Assembly: GCA_009911175.1 (NCBI GenBank)
Contig: QXWX01000021.1
Coordinates: forward strand, 1-64,000
Source: Lachnospiraceae bacterium
GTDB lineage: Bacteria; Bacillota_A; Clostridia; Lachnospirales; Lachnospiraceae
Direction: 5' to 3'
Length of the DNA stretch: 64,000 bases
Each line of letters starts with the position of its first letter. Within the stretch, counting starts at the first letter, position 1. The notes under the pieces are model-generated. The model saw only the letters and a list, made by a program, of their open reading frames with translations, was not told where the DNA came from and made no database searches. Both the position numbers and the translations under genes were made by a program. Below are positions 8,040 to 17,596 of the stretch, piece by piece.

Positions 8040-10583
8040 ATGTTTGAACAATGGATTACAAATGGAACCGCGAAACCATTTTACGCAAGAAAGGAGCTTA
8101 CGCTTGACAAAGCGGTAAAGAGAGCTGAAGCAAAGGTCTGCGGACTTGGACAGTTCCAATTTTATATCAACGGGAAAAAGGCAGGTGACCACGAGCTGGA
8201 TCCTGCGTGGACAGATTACCGGAAGCTGATCTATTATGTCACCTTTGACGTGACAGACATACTGCGTCCCGGAAAAAATGTGATCGGCGCAGAGGTGGGA
8301 AACGGCTGGTTTATCAAGTGCGACGAGCATTATACATTTACATTTCCGGGATTTATGCCGCCCAATCCGAATCCTTACCGGCCCGGCGCAAGCTGCCTGA
8401 TCCTGGCAATGGAGCTGGATCTGGAATATGAGGACGGCACCCGGGATCTGATTGCGGCAGACGACAGCTTCAAGGTGAAGGAGCATCCGGTTATCATGAG
8501 CAATGTCTACGGCTCGGAGACGATAGACGGGGGGCTCCGTCAGGCTGGCTGGCGCGAGACCGGATTTGACGACAGCGCGTGGCAGCAGGCAGAGTATGTG
8601 CCGGAGGAGGAGATCCCCCGGGCGGACATCCTGGAGCAGACTATGCCGCCGGTGAAGGTCATAAAATCCTATGAAGGGAAGCTGCTGCATCGGGTAAGGC
8701 ACCATCGGGATATTTTCGATTTCGGACAGAATATGTCCGGCATCCTGGAACTGGAAGCCAGGGGAAAGGCCGGGGATGAAATCCGGATCTATCCTGCCGA
8801 AAAGCTGGATGAAAACGGAGATGTGGATCAGGTGGCGAAGAACTGGATCACCGTGGATTCCTGTATCACCTTCATCATCGGCCAGGATGATGTGTGGGAA
8901 AAATTCCGCATGACCTTTACCTATTTCGCGGGGCGGTTCGTGGGCGCGGAAGCATGTGGTTCCGCAGAGAGCGGGAGCATGCCGAAGCAATTGGACTGCC
9001 GGGATCATGACGCGGAAGCAGGCGGCTCCGCAGAGAGCGGGAGAATGCCGAAGCAACTGGACTGCCGGGATCATGACGCGGAAACCTGCGGTACGATTCA
9101 GATCCGGAACCTCACCGCCCATGCGATCACCAGCGCCCATAAACGCTCCGGCACATTTACCTGTGATGACGAGCGCTACAACCAGATTTATGACATGATC
9201 GAAAAGACCGTGGAGGCAAATATGGTAGGCGTTCACACCGACTGCCCCACCATTGAGCGTTTTGCCTGGCAGGAGCCGAACCACCTGATGGCAGGTTCCA
9301 TTTTCTATATGAAGGACGGGAAAAAGCTGTGGGAAAAATTCCTCCGGGACATGCGGTACGCACAGCACACGAAAGAAGACTATTTCTTCGATTATGCGGG
9401 TGAAAAAATTTATCCGGGAGACGGGCTGATGCCCTCCCAATGCCCCTGCTACATCCCAAATGTGATCCCGGTGCCGGGGATGGGGAGTTTCTACGATATC
9501 ATTCCCTGGGGAAGCACCTGTATCCTGGGAACTTACTGGCACTATCAGTTCTATGGGGACCGGCAGATCATCGAGGATAATTACGAAGCCGGAATGCGTT
9601 ACTTCCGGCATCTGCTGACAAAGGTGAATGCGGATGGATTTATCAACCATGGGCTTGGGGATTGGGGAAATCCAAAAAATGAACTGGCCCGTGAAAATAT
9701 CGAGACTGCGTTTCTCTATGCGGATGCGGTATGTCTTGCGGAATTTGCCCAGGTGCTTGGAAAGGCGGAGGATCGGAAGAGTCTGCTGGAAAAAGCGGAG
9801 GAGATCAGGGCGAATTATAATGAAAAGCTGATGACGCGGCATCCGGAGAAAGGGTTCTGGTGCTATCAGTGCGCTGCCGGGGACACGACCCGCAATGAGT
9901 GTCTCGGCGGGGGTGATGGATCGGGGGGAACAGAGGACCGGAAAGGTGCGGCACATCCTGCGGATCCAGATGGATCAGATGGGCATGATACAGCGGCAGC
10001 TGCCCGCCCGGAGGAAATTTTGCTGACACAGGCGGCGCAGGCGCTGCCGCTCTTCTGGAATATGGTGCCGGAAGACAGGAAAGCGGATGTGGTCCGGGCA
10101 TTGCGCTATACATTGGAAAGAGAAGGCGCGTTTATCGCCGGAGAAGTGGGTCTGCCGTATATCATCCAGTGCGCGAGGATCTACGGAATGAACGAGCTGG
10201 TCAGCCGGTTCATTCTGCGGGAAACACATCCCAGCTATTATGCGTTTATCCTGGACGGAGAGACTACATTGGGAGAATATTGGGAGAGCAATCCAAGAAG
10301 CCACTGCCATGATATGATGGGGCATATCATCGAATGGTATTACAATGGAATTGCGGGGATCATCCCGGAGGCACCGGGCTTTGCCAAAGTCACGATCCGC
10401 CCGTATCTGCCGGAGAGCATGCATGAATTTTCCTGTACCTATCAGTCGGCGCATGGTCGGATTAAGGTTCATGTGAAAGAGACAGAGACGGAGATCCTGC
10501 TGGAGACGGAAGTGCCGGAAGGGGTAGAGGCAGCCATCGATGTGTCCAATCTGGAAGCGGCAGGGAAGAAGGTTGTGGCATGA
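8040..10583 (+). CDS. Glycoside hydrolase family 78 alpha-L-rhamnosidase
   Basis: An 847-residue enzyme expected to release terminal alpha-L-rhamnose from glycans or glycosides. The N-terminal beta domains include the region with GQFQFYINGKKAGDHELDP. The (alpha/alpha)6 barrel carries the family hallmark HTDCPTIERFAWQEPNHL (acidic catalytic region) and later GETTLGEYWESN; a C-terminal beta domain ends near RIKVHVKE. No signal peptide, so it is probably cytoplasmic and acts on imported oligosaccharides. ATG 8040 is chosen for its GGGAGGAA site. Two in-frame oddities occur: a 66-bp tandem duplication (8946-9077), and a Gly/Asp/Ala-rich insertion of about 35 residues (9907-10015) inside the barrel. 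The TRAP/aldolase block lies 1.7 kb downstream. Confidence 0.88.
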   Translation: MFEQWITNGTAKPFYARKELTLDKAVKRAEAKVCGLGQFQFYINGKKAGDHELDPAWTDYRKLIYYVTFDVTDILRPGKNVIGAEVGNGWFIKCDEHYTFTFPGFMPPNPNPYRPGASCLILAMELDLEYEDGTRDLIAADDSFKVKEHPVIMSNVYGSETIDGGLRQAGWRETGFDDSAWQQAEYVPEEEIPRADILEQTMPPVKVIKSYEGKLLHRVRHHRDIFDFGQNMSGILELEARGKAGDEIRIYPAEKLDENGDVDQVAKNWITVDSCITFIIGQDDVWEKFRMTFTYFAGRFVGAEACGSAESGSMPKQLDCRDHDAEAGGSAESGRMPKQLDCRDHDAETCGTIQIRNLTAHAITSAHKRSGTFTCDDERYNQIYDMIEKTVEANMVGVHTDCPTIERFAWQEPNHLMAGSIFYMKDGKKLWEKFLRDMRYAQHTKEDYFFDYAGEKIYPGDGLMPSQCPCYIPNVIPVPGMGSFYDIIPWGSTCILGTYWHYQFYGDRQIIEDNYEAGMRYFRHLLTKVNADGFINHGLGDWGNPKNELARENIETAFLYADAVCLAEFAQVLGKAEDRKSLLEKAEEIRANYNEKLMTRHPEKGFWCYQCAAGDTTRNECLGGGDGSGGTEDRKGAAHPADPDGSDGHDTAAAARPEEILLTQAAQALPLFWNMVPEDRKADVVRALRYTLEREGAFIAGEVGLPYIIQCARIYGMNELVSRFILRETHPSYYAFILDGETTLGEYWESNPRSHCHDMMGHIIEWYYNGIAGIIPEAPGFAKVTIRPYLPESMHEFSCTYQSAHGRIKVHVKETETEILLETEVPEGVEAAIDVSNLEAAGKKVVA
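8946..9077 (+). repeat. 66-bp tandem duplication inside the GH78 gene
   Basis: Units 8946-9011 and 9012-9077 encode near-identical 22-residue peptides containing SAESG, MPKQLDCRDHDA, and differ at a few bases. The third occurrence breaks off after GCGGAA at 9078. The insertion is in frame, just before the catalytic barrel. Confidence 0.9.
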
Positions 10584-10737
10584 ATGAGAAAAATGCGGCT
10601 GCATTCGCAGACGCAAGAGTGCGGTAGCACGGATTTTGCGAATGGATATGCAGGTTATTTCCCAGCAGTTCCTTAGATTTATAACAGACACCGGTTGCAT
10701 GGAGGCATGCGGCCGGTGTCTGTTTTAGCGTCTGTTT

Positions 10738-10893
10738 GAAGTTTGTTTTCTGTAAACGTACTTGTTTTTCCGCCAGTAACTTTTTTAAACGTTCAATTTC
10801 TTGATCCTTCTGAATAATAGTTTCCTTTTGAACATCAATTTCTTCTTGCGTCTCATCAATCATAAGCTGCACCGTATTTCGGTCCAGTATCAT
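10738..10893 (-). pseudogene. Possible 3' remnant of an Rpn-type nuclease/transposase
   Basis: On the minus strand an open segment starting MILDRNTVQLMIDETQEE and running into a Lys/Glu/Gln-rich coiled coil (QKDQEIERLKKLLAEK) resembles the C-terminal tail of recombination-promoting nuclease (Rpn, PD-(D/E)XK) proteins common in this family. The upstream frame does not encode the nuclease domain. It is the most gene-like piece in the 705-bp gap 10584-11288. Assignment is from memory of the family. Confidence 0.3.
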
Positions 10894-10962
10894 ACCAGAC
10901 CAGCCGGAAAAATACAAGTGCAGAATTTGAAAAATCTGAAACCTTTCCCGCCTCCGGATTAG

Positions 10963-11139
10963 TTTAACTGGAGAATCAGATCCGTGATCCGCCGGATGCA
11001 GAAGGGCGCATTCATCCCCTGCGCCATTGATGAATTTGCGGTCCGGGAAGCGGATAGAGAATTTCGTTTTGAAAATATGAATTACTGTCATTTCACAGAA
11101 ATACTCTTAAGCTTAAAGAAAGAGGGCATACACATATAA
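10963..11139 (+). pseudogene. Possible gene remnant, family not recognised
   Basis: An open segment without a start codon encodes VIRRMQKGAFIPCAIDEF and ends FTEILLSLKKEGIHI then TAA. Amino-acid composition and codon use look like genuine coding sequence, and the upstream side is closed by a stop at 10960. It may be the 3' end of a lost gene. Confidence 0.22.
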
Positions 11140-11288
11140 AAATTCTTTTTTATTCAGGTATTAGCATAGATCCTTTAAAAAGCAATATAATATCAACCAC
11201 TGGTTGAAGAGCCGATGGAAATCTCAACAGGGCGTCCATTGCGGCCAGGAAGAATCCAGAATAAAATAAGGATAAAGGTAAGGGATGT

Positions 11289-12125
11289 ATGAAAAACATA
11301 ATGTCAAAAAACATACTGCGATTGAGAAAAGAAAAAGGATATACGCAGAAAAAATTGGCGGATTTGATGCAGGTCAGCGCACAGGCAATATCCAAATGGG
11401 AAACAGGCCAGTCTTATCCAGATATCGAATTACTGCCCCGGCTGACAGATGTACTGGAAACGAATATAGATACGCTCTTAGGGCATATTCCAGGTGACAA
11501 TAAAAAGACCATCTACAGTGAAGTCTATAAGGATGATGATTTTTATTGGGGATTACAGCCGAATGAGCTTTGCTATGACGTGCTGAAGCTGTATCCGCCG
11601 AATGGGCACGTGAAGTTGCTTGAAATAGGGTGCGGAGAGGGAAAAGATGCATTATTTTTTGCAAGAAACGGCTATGATGTGACTGCCTTTGATATTGCTC
11701 ACAGTGCAATTGATAAGGTGTACAGGCTTGCCGACAGATACCGGGTATTTATCAAAGCATTTCGGGCAGACATCAAGGAATACAGACTGGAGGATGATTT
11801 TGACATCATTTATTCCAGCCGTTCCCTGCACCACATGAGGCCGGATTTCAGAAAAGAAATTATTACGGATTATCAGGCGCATACGAAGCCAAATGGAATT
11901 AACGCTCTGAATGTCTACGTAAAGAAACCGTTCATCGGACCTCCGCCAGAAAAAGACCAGTTCGCATACTTGTGGAGCACAGGAGAGATATTCAGCCTGT
12001 ATGCCGACTGGGAATTGAAGTGTATAGATGAGGTGATATATGATTGTTCGTCTTCCGGGATTCCACATAAGCATGTCATTGACATTCTTGTAGCGCAGAA
12101 CACAATAAGAAAAAAGGGGGATTAA
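11289..12125 (+). CDS. XRE-family regulator fused to a SAM-dependent methyltransferase
   Basis: A 278-residue two-domain protein. Residues about 5-65 form a Cro/CI-type helix-turn-helix (NILRLRKEKGYTQKKLADL, then AQAISKWETGQSYPDIELL). Residues about 85-275 form a class I methyltransferase with motif I LLEIGCGEGKDALFFA, an acidic residue ending motif II (VTAFD), and a post-I segment IIYSSRSLHHM, close to TehB-type enzymes. It probably binds DNA near its own gene and methylates an unknown small molecule or protein. ATG 11301 is an alternative start. It precedes the TRAP operon by 160 bp on the same strand and is the only regulator-like gene there, but a regulatory link is inference. Confidence 0.82.
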   Translation: MKNIMSKNILRLRKEKGYTQKKLADLMQVSAQAISKWETGQSYPDIELLPRLTDVLETNIDTLLGHIPGDNKKTIYSEVYKDDDFYWGLQPNELCYDVLKLYPPNGHVKLLEIGCGEGKDALFFARNGYDVTAFDIAHSAIDKVYRLADRYRVFIKAFRADIKEYRLEDDFDIIYSSRSLHHMRPDFRKEIITDYQAHTKPNGINALNVYVKKPFIGPPPEKDQFAYLWSTGEIFSLYADWELKCIDEVIYDCSSSGIPHKHVIDILVAQNTIRKKGD

Positions 12126-12285
12126 GCTAAAAATACAGTGCTCTGGGTTCGGGTTTTCAATGTGTGTCGATAAAAGCTATTCAAGAAAAAATTTAACAAC
12201 TGCTGTTCATGTTATGAGCCGTAATAGTAAAAGCAAAGCTATTTCATGGGCTCAGGCAGTCAGTAAATCAAGAGAGGAGAAATTT

Positions 12286-13398
12286 ATGAGAAAAAAGAAA
12301 AAATGGATGTCCTTGCTGCTGACATTCGTACTATTGGTATCTTTATGTGCTTGCGGAGGAAAGGCGGAGACTGACGCAAAGGAGGTAGAAAAGAAAGAGG
12401 ATACAGCTGCGAACAGCCAAGATACAGAGGAGAAAGTTTCCGGAGAAAAAGCTTCAGGGGAGACATACCTTCTGCGTGCGGCAAATACGAACAATGAAGA
12501 CTCCTATTCCGGCAACCTTACAAAAATGCTTTTCGATATGGTGGCGGAAAAATCAGACGGACGTGTGGTACCGGAATATTATTTCAGCGGAAGTCTGGGG
12601 GATAAAAGTGCCTGCATGGAGGGAATGCTTGCCAATACGATTCAGGCGGCAGACCTGGCTGCGACAGATCTGGCAGTCTATGAACCTGGCTGGTCTGTAT
12701 TTGCTTTGCCGTTTTTGTTTGATGGAGATCCGGATACGGAGCTTGCCTGCTATCAGGATGAGGAATTTTTCGACTATCTGGATCAATCGCTGCAGGAAAA
12801 GGGATTTAAGCTTTTGCTCTTTTATACTACAGGGTATAGAAATCCATTGAATACGAAGCGGGAAATCCGAACACCGGAAGACGCGAATGGGATCAGGCTC
12901 CGTGTACTTCAAAACACATATTTGGCAAAATCCTTTGAACTCATGGGATTCTCTCCGGTTACGCTGGGCTGGAGCGAGGTATATTCCGCACTTCAGCAGG
13001 GAACCGTGGACGGTGCGGAACAGAGTGCATCGCTGCTTTTAGATAATCAGCTGGCGGATTATGGAAAGCATCTTACTGTGATCGATGCAATTGGAATCTG
13101 CGGAACTTTTGTAATGAGTCTTGAATATTATAACAGCCTTCCGGAGGATATTCAGCAGATTATAGATGAAAGCAGCAGAGAAGTGATGGACTGGGAATGG
13201 AAAGATTTCAGCGGCTATGAAGCAGAAGCAACCGAGGCGCTGATCGAGAAGGGAGTTACGATCACGGAACTGACAGATGATGAGAAGCAGGTATTTATCG
13301 ACAAAATTGCCGGAGTGAAGGATCAGATGTTTGAGGAAACACCGGCAACCAAAGCATTTTACGAAGAGATCCAAGAGGCTCTTGAACGGACGAAATAG
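12286..13398 (+). CDS. dctP: TRAP transporter solute-binding lipoprotein (DctP)
   Basis: A 370-residue extracytoplasmic receptor that captures an organic acid and delivers it to DctQM. The N-terminus is a lipoprotein signal (MRKKKKW, hydrophobic core, lipobox LCAC with Cys near residue 24), followed by a Glu/Lys/Ser linker to about residue 60. The DctP domain includes the ligand-contact Arg region (GIRLRVLQN) and SALQQGTVDGAEQ. ATG 12286 follows AGAGAGGAG; a longer upstream frame lacks a signal sequence. It is first of six same-strand genes with short gaps. Neighbours suggest the substrate is a sugar acid or keto-deoxy acid. Confidence 0.92.
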   Translation: MRKKKKWMSLLLTFVLLVSLCACGGKAETDAKEVEKKEDTAANSQDTEEKVSGEKASGETYLLRAANTNNEDSYSGNLTKMLFDMVAEKSDGRVVPEYYFSGSLGDKSACMEGMLANTIQAADLAATDLAVYEPGWSVFALPFLFDGDPDTELACYQDEEFFDYLDQSLQEKGFKLLLFYTTGYRNPLNTKREIRTPEDANGIRLRVLQNTYLAKSFELMGFSPVTLGWSEVYSALQQGTVDGAEQSASLLLDNQLADYGKHLTVIDAIGICGTFVMSLEYYNSLPEDIQQIIDESSREVMDWEWKDFSGYEAEATEALIEKGVTITELTDDEKQVFIDKIAGVKDQMFEETPATKAFYEEIQEALERTK

Positions 13399-13416
13399 CA
13401 GAAAGGACGTGGTTCC

Positions 13417-13968
13417 ATGAAACAACAGAAGGATTTCAGAGATACAACATTTATGCGCATTTTTTACAAAATAGAAGATGCCGTGACAATATTGTCACTG
13501 TCTGCAATACTGATATTGACCTTCTATAATGTAGTCCTGCGTTTTGTATTCAGAACTTCCAGCCTTTGGTCAGATGAACTCATCAGTGTTCTCATGGTTT
13601 TAATGGCAATGCTTGGTATGGCCATCGGGGTAAAGGAAAATTCTCACAGTTCCCTGGAAAGTCTTGTGTGTAAGCTGCCGGCAAGGCTCCAGTCTGCCGT
13701 ATATATTTTCGACGGAATCATCGTGGCAATATTTTTGAGCGTTGCAGTGTACGGAAGCTTCCGATTTCTCGGCACGGTGCAGGGGCAGAAAATGGTAATC
13801 CTTCCGTGGCCGGTATCGATTGTGTACAGCTTTGTCCTGTTAGGGTGTGTGCTGGCTCTTTTTGAACATACGGTCAATGTAATTGCGGCAATCAGGAAAA
13901 AAGAGTGCAGATTTATATCCCTGGAAGAACAGATGGAGAATGAATCCACATTTGAGCAGGGAATCTGA
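13417..13968 (+). CDS. dctQ: TRAP transporter small permease (DctQ)
   Basis: A 183-residue inner-membrane protein with four predicted helices (about 25-45, 58-78, 98-118, 135-157), the standard DctQ topology. The motif SLWSDELISVLMVLMAMLG is the typical DctQ second helix. It lies between the binding-protein gene and the large permease with short gaps (18 and 32 bp) and its own Shine-Dalgarno (AGAAAGGACG). DctQ and DctM together form the sodium-coupled permease. Confidence 0.9.
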   Translation: MKQQKDFRDTTFMRIFYKIEDAVTILSLSAILILTFYNVVLRFVFRTSSLWSDELISVLMVLMAMLGMAIGVKENSHSSLESLVCKLPARLQSAVYIFDGIIVAIFLSVAVYGSFRFLGTVQGQKMVILPWPVSIVYSFVLLGCVLALFEHTVNVIAAIRKKECRFISLEEQMENESTFEQGI

Positions 13969-14000
13969 GAGCCAGAACAGTTCTTGAAAGGAGGCAATTT

Positions 14001-15290
14001 ATGACAATTTTTTTACTGGCACTCATTTTGATCGCAGCTATTTTTATAGGAATTCCAATCACTTGGGCGCTTGGCTTCAGCGGACTTGTGGGGCTGCTTC
14101 TGCTGGGAGGGAATCCTCTGACGCTGATACCGCAGTCTCTGTACAATGGGGTGGCATATTTTCCACTATTATCAATCCCGTTTTTCTTCTTTGCCGGAGA
14201 AATTATGAATAAGGGCGGGATTACAAAAAGGCTGATTAAGCTTTCTTCGCTGATCGTCGGCCGGGTTCCCGGTTCCCTGGCGTATGTCAATATTCTGTTC
14301 AGTATGTTTTTCGGCGGGATTACAGGATCTTCTGTGGCGGATGTATCATCAGAGGGGCCGATTCTGATTCCGGCTATGACGGAAGACGGATTTTCGAAAG
14401 ATGAATCTGTGGCGATCACCGTTGCCTCATCTATCATGGGACCCATCATACCGCCAAGCATTATCATGGTGATTTACGGAAGCGTGATGAATGTGCCGAT
14501 CGGGGCTCTATTTATGGGAGGTATCATTCCTGGGATATTAATTGCGGCTGGATTAAGCTTCGTCGTATTCCTTCGGAATAAAAAATATCATTTTCCGGTG
14601 CGGACGGAGCGATATTCAAAAGAGCAGGCGAAAGAAATTATTCTGCAGGGGATTCTTCCGCTGGGAATGCCGGTCATTATCATGGGCGGGATTCTATCCG
14701 GGATATGTACCGCCACGGAGGCCGGATGCCTGGCTGTAGTTTATGCCATCCTGGTATCGTGCTTTATCATGAAAACGGTGAGCCTCCAGGAGCTTCCGGC
14801 GATGCTGCTAACCAGCGCAAAGCTGACCGGGACAGTTCTCATTATCATCGGCTGTTCAAAGACCTTAAGCTGGGCGCTTACACTTCTGCAGGTCCAGAAG
14901 AGCCTGGCAGTATTCTTTACCGTGATCATCAGCAACAAGCTGGTATTCCTGCTCTGCATTAATCTATTATATTTATTTATGGGCTGCTTTATGGAACCGG
15001 CCTCCGCTCTGCTGATGTTTGGGCCGATCCTTGCGCCGATTGCTGTGACTTATGGTATTAATCCGATTCACTTTGGATTGATATCCTGTATAAACCTGAA
15101 CCTGGGAAATGCAACACCACCGTTGGGACAGAGTCTCTTTGTGGGCTGCAAGGTGGGTAAGGCATCTATTGGAAAGGTGTCTGGAAAACTAATCCCATAC
15201 TTGGCGGCAGAATTGATCGTACTGCTGTTGGTAACATATGTCCCGAAGATAGGGCTGTTTTTGCCGGAGATATCAGGACTGTTAAGTTAA
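14001..15290 (+). CDS. dctM: TRAP transporter large permease (DctM)
   Basis: A 429-residue membrane protein with eleven to twelve helices, the ion-coupled translocating subunit of the TRAP system. DctM hallmarks are visible: an N-terminal FLLALILIAAIFIGIPI, FFAGEIMNKGGI, GSSVADVSSEG near the first hairpin loop, SIMGPIIPPSI, and NLNLGNATPPLGQSLFVG near the C-terminus. It starts at ATG 14001 after AAAGGAGGC. The catabolic genes follow after 52 bp, supporting one operon for uptake and breakdown of a single substrate. Confidence 0.93.
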   Translation: MTIFLLALILIAAIFIGIPITWALGFSGLVGLLLLGGNPLTLIPQSLYNGVAYFPLLSIPFFFFAGEIMNKGGITKRLIKLSSLIVGRVPGSLAYVNILFSMFFGGITGSSVADVSSEGPILIPAMTEDGFSKDESVAITVASSIMGPIIPPSIIMVIYGSVMNVPIGALFMGGIIPGILIAAGLSFVVFLRNKKYHFPVRTERYSKEQAKEIILQGILPLGMPVIIMGGILSGICTATEAGCLAVVYAILVSCFIMKTVSLQELPAMLLTSAKLTGTVLIIIGCSKTLSWALTLLQVQKSLAVFFTVIISNKLVFLLCINLLYLFMGCFMEPASALLMFGPILAPIAVTYGINPIHFGLISCINLNLGNATPPLGQSLFVGCKVGKASIGKVSGKLIPYLAAELIVLLLVTYVPKIGLFLPEISGLLS

Positions 15291-15342
15291 CGAAAAAATA
15301 AAAGGTAACTGTGAAACAATCAGAAAAGAAGGAGTTTAATTT

Positions 15343-16749
15343 ATGGAAAAATATTTGGAGAAATCAAGGGAAATCCCGGTAAGAGGTACATATGACGTTA
15401 TCGTAGCAGGCGGAGGAACCGCCGGATTTGCGGCAGCGATCTCAGCGGCAAGAAGAGGCAGCAGTGTTCTCGTTGTAGAAAGGATGAATTGTCTTGGCGG
15501 TCAGATGACGGCCGGAATCATGGGAATTTTCTGTGCGATCAATGACCAGGAAAAGGTAGTGGTCAAAGGATTGCCGGAAGAGTTTTTTGACGAATTGTAT
15601 GAGCTTGGCGGTGTAAATGACGGTCTGCTTGGATATGAAGAGTGTAAAAAAGTGGCTCAATTTATTGATTATGACGCAGAGGCGGCGAAGTCTTTGGCTA
15701 ACGAATATGTTCTCCGTGAGCGTGCAAAAGGACACACACTAGACATATTATATGAGACCTGGATTTCAGATGCGATTACAACAGACGATAAGGTGCGTGG
15801 GATCGTAGTAGAAAATAAAACAGGACGCAGCGCATATTACGGAAAATGTATCGTCGATTGTACGGCGGATGCGGATATCTGTGCATGGTCCGGAGCAGAA
15901 TACGATCAGCTCCCGACAGAAGAGCTTCATCCTGTAACATTGATCACAAAGCTTGCCGGGGTCGATAAGCAGAGAGTTTTGGATTACTATTATAAGGAGC
16001 ATCCCGAGTGGGTTCACAACTCTCCGACGCAGGGATGGGCTGAGGGCATCTTCCACAAATTCGGAATCGGCGGTGAACTGGAAGGTGTTGAACTTCCACC
16101 GGAACTGGAATATTTACGAAGTTGGTTCATGCTGATCTATGAAAGTCCGCGGGACGGGGAAATGTATCTGAATATGACCGGTGAATTTCATGTGGACGGT
16201 ACAAAAGCAGAGGAGATTTCTGATGCGATCACGATTTCGCGCAAGCGGATTGACGAATGTGTCAGCGTATTGAAAAAAATTATCCCTGGCTATGAAAACG
16301 CATATATCCTGGCAACGGCATCTATGATGGGAATCCGCGAAACCCGTCAGGTGAAAGGAATCTATAAGCTGACAGAGGAAGACCTGTTTGCATTCCGCAA
16401 ATTTGACGATGCCATTGCATCCATGAGTGCGCCGATCGGACATCATACGGCTGACGGTGAGAGTGCGGTATTCCAGAATCCAAGTAAAGGCAGATCCTTT
16501 GACATTCCTCTCCGCTCATTGGTTCCTGTAAAGATAGACGGTCTGATCGTGGCAGGCCGGTGCATCTCTGCATCTCATGACGCAATGGGGGCAACGCGGA
16601 TCATGCCAGGCAGTATGAGTATCGGACAGGGAGCCGGCGTAGCGGCTTCATTGGCTGCAGAGCTTGGTGTAGAGCCGCGTGATATTCCGGCAGATAAGTT
16701 GAATGCGGCGCTGCTGGAGCAAAATGTAAATATTCAGAGAGAGGACTAG
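15343..16749 (+). CDS. FAD-dependent oxidoreductase
   Basis: A 468-residue flavoprotein of the FAD_oxidored (PF12831-like) family. The dinucleotide-binding fold is near the N-terminus (DVIVAGGGTAGFAAAISAARRG, with Glu in VVERMNCLGGQ ending the second strand). Conserved elements later include IVDCTADADICAWSGAEY, a LIVAGRCISASHDA segment and a final IGQGAGVAASLA cofactor contact. No signal peptide, so it is cytoplasmic. Its substrate is unknown. Its position between a TRAP permease and an HpcH/HpaI aldolase suggests it oxidises or dehydrates the imported acid before aldol cleavage. GAAGGAG precedes ATG 15343. Confidence 0.87.
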   Translation: MEKYLEKSREIPVRGTYDVIVAGGGTAGFAAAISAARRGSSVLVVERMNCLGGQMTAGIMGIFCAINDQEKVVVKGLPEEFFDELYELGGVNDGLLGYEECKKVAQFIDYDAEAAKSLANEYVLRERAKGHTLDILYETWISDAITTDDKVRGIVVENKTGRSAYYGKCIVDCTADADICAWSGAEYDQLPTEELHPVTLITKLAGVDKQRVLDYYYKEHPEWVHNSPTQGWAEGIFHKFGIGGELEGVELPPELEYLRSWFMLIYESPRDGEMYLNMTGEFHVDGTKAEEISDAITISRKRIDECVSVLKKIIPGYENAYILATASMMGIRETRQVKGIYKLTEEDLFAFRKFDDAIASMSAPIGHHTADGESAVFQNPSKGRSFDIPLRSLVPVKIDGLIVAGRCISASHDAMGATRIMPGSMSIGQGAGVAASLAAELGVEPRDIPADKLNAALLEQNVNIQRED

Positions 16750-16813
16750 CAGGCGAGGCGGCCGTAAAGAATACGGCCGCTCAGTGGATAACGTAGAAAT
16801 CAGGAGAACGGGA

Positions 16814-17596
16814 ATGTCAACATTGAAGAAAAAATTAAGAAATTGCGAACCTGTTGCCGGGACGCATGTATTTCTGAAGGACCATTGTATCTCTGAGATG
16901 CTTGCGTCTGTCGGCTATGATGTGGTATGGATAGACACGGAGCATACGGCGATTGATTATTCAATCCTGGAAGAGCATATCATTGCAGCCCACTCCGGCG
17001 GTACGGATTCGATCGTACGGATTCCGTGGAATGACCATGTTCTTGCTAAAAGAGTTTTGGAAATGGGCGCAACCGGAATTTTGTTTCCAACCGTAAATAC
17101 ACCGGAAGAACTGGAGTCGGCAATGAAAGCGACCCTATATCCTCCTGAGGGAATACGGGGATTTGGACCGATGCGTGCTATTCGATACGGCGTGGACGAT
17201 TCGATGGAATATGTAAAACGCTGTAATGAGGAGCTGGTTCGATTTATCCAGATCGAATCCTATATTGCAATAGAACATCTGGAGGAAATGGCAAAAAATC
17301 CGTATGTAGACTGCTTCCTATTTGGACCGAATGACCTGTCCGGCTCCATCGGACGTCTGGGCGATGTTTTCGGAAAAGAGACAACAGAGCTCATCCGCAG
17401 AGGGATTGCAATACTGAAAAAAAGCGGTAAGTCCATAGGCGTGTCAAGCGGAGATTGGAATCCAAAGACGATCCAATACTGGCATGATATGGGGATTAAC
17501 GTGCTTTTTATGGGAATTGACTATCTGCATCTTTTAAAGGGGGCGCAGGATGAGCTTTTCGAAATACGGAAAATTCAAGGCGGAAGAGAAACATGA
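16814..17596 (+). CDS. HpcH/HpaI-family aldolase
   Basis: A 260-residue class II (metal-dependent) aldolase of the family that includes HpaI, GarL, and RhmA/YfaU. The fold's conserved segments are present: WIDTEHTAID, an active-site Arg in VRIPWND, GATGILFPTVNTPEE, the metal ligands Glu in QIES and Asp in FGPNDLSGSIG. ATG 16814 has AGGAGAAC just upstream, preferred over GTG 16784. The expected reaction splits a 2-keto-3-deoxy acid into pyruvate (or a homologue) and an aldehyde. The nearby alpha-L-rhamnosidase makes 2-keto-3-deoxy-L-rhamnonate one candidate, but nothing in the sequence fixes specificity. The last four bases overlap the next gene (ATGA). Confidence 0.9.
   Translation: MSTLKKKLRNCEPVAGTHVFLKDHCISEMLASVGYDVVWIDTEHTAIDYSILEEHIIAAHSGGTDSIVRIPWNDHVLAKRVLEMGATGILFPTVNTPEELESAMKATLYPPEGIRGFGPMRAIRYGVDDSMEYVKRCNEELVRFIQIESYIAIEHLEEMAKNPYVDCFLFGPNDLSGSIGRLGDVFGKETTELIRRGIAILKKSGKSIGVSSGDWNPKTIQYWHDMGINVLFMGIDYLHLLKGAQDELFEIRKIQGGRET

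Noticed and set aside
7968..9956. 662-codon open frame on the minus strand opposite the GH78 gene
   Set aside because: No domain-like pattern; the plus-strand frame has family motifs and a good ribosome-binding site.
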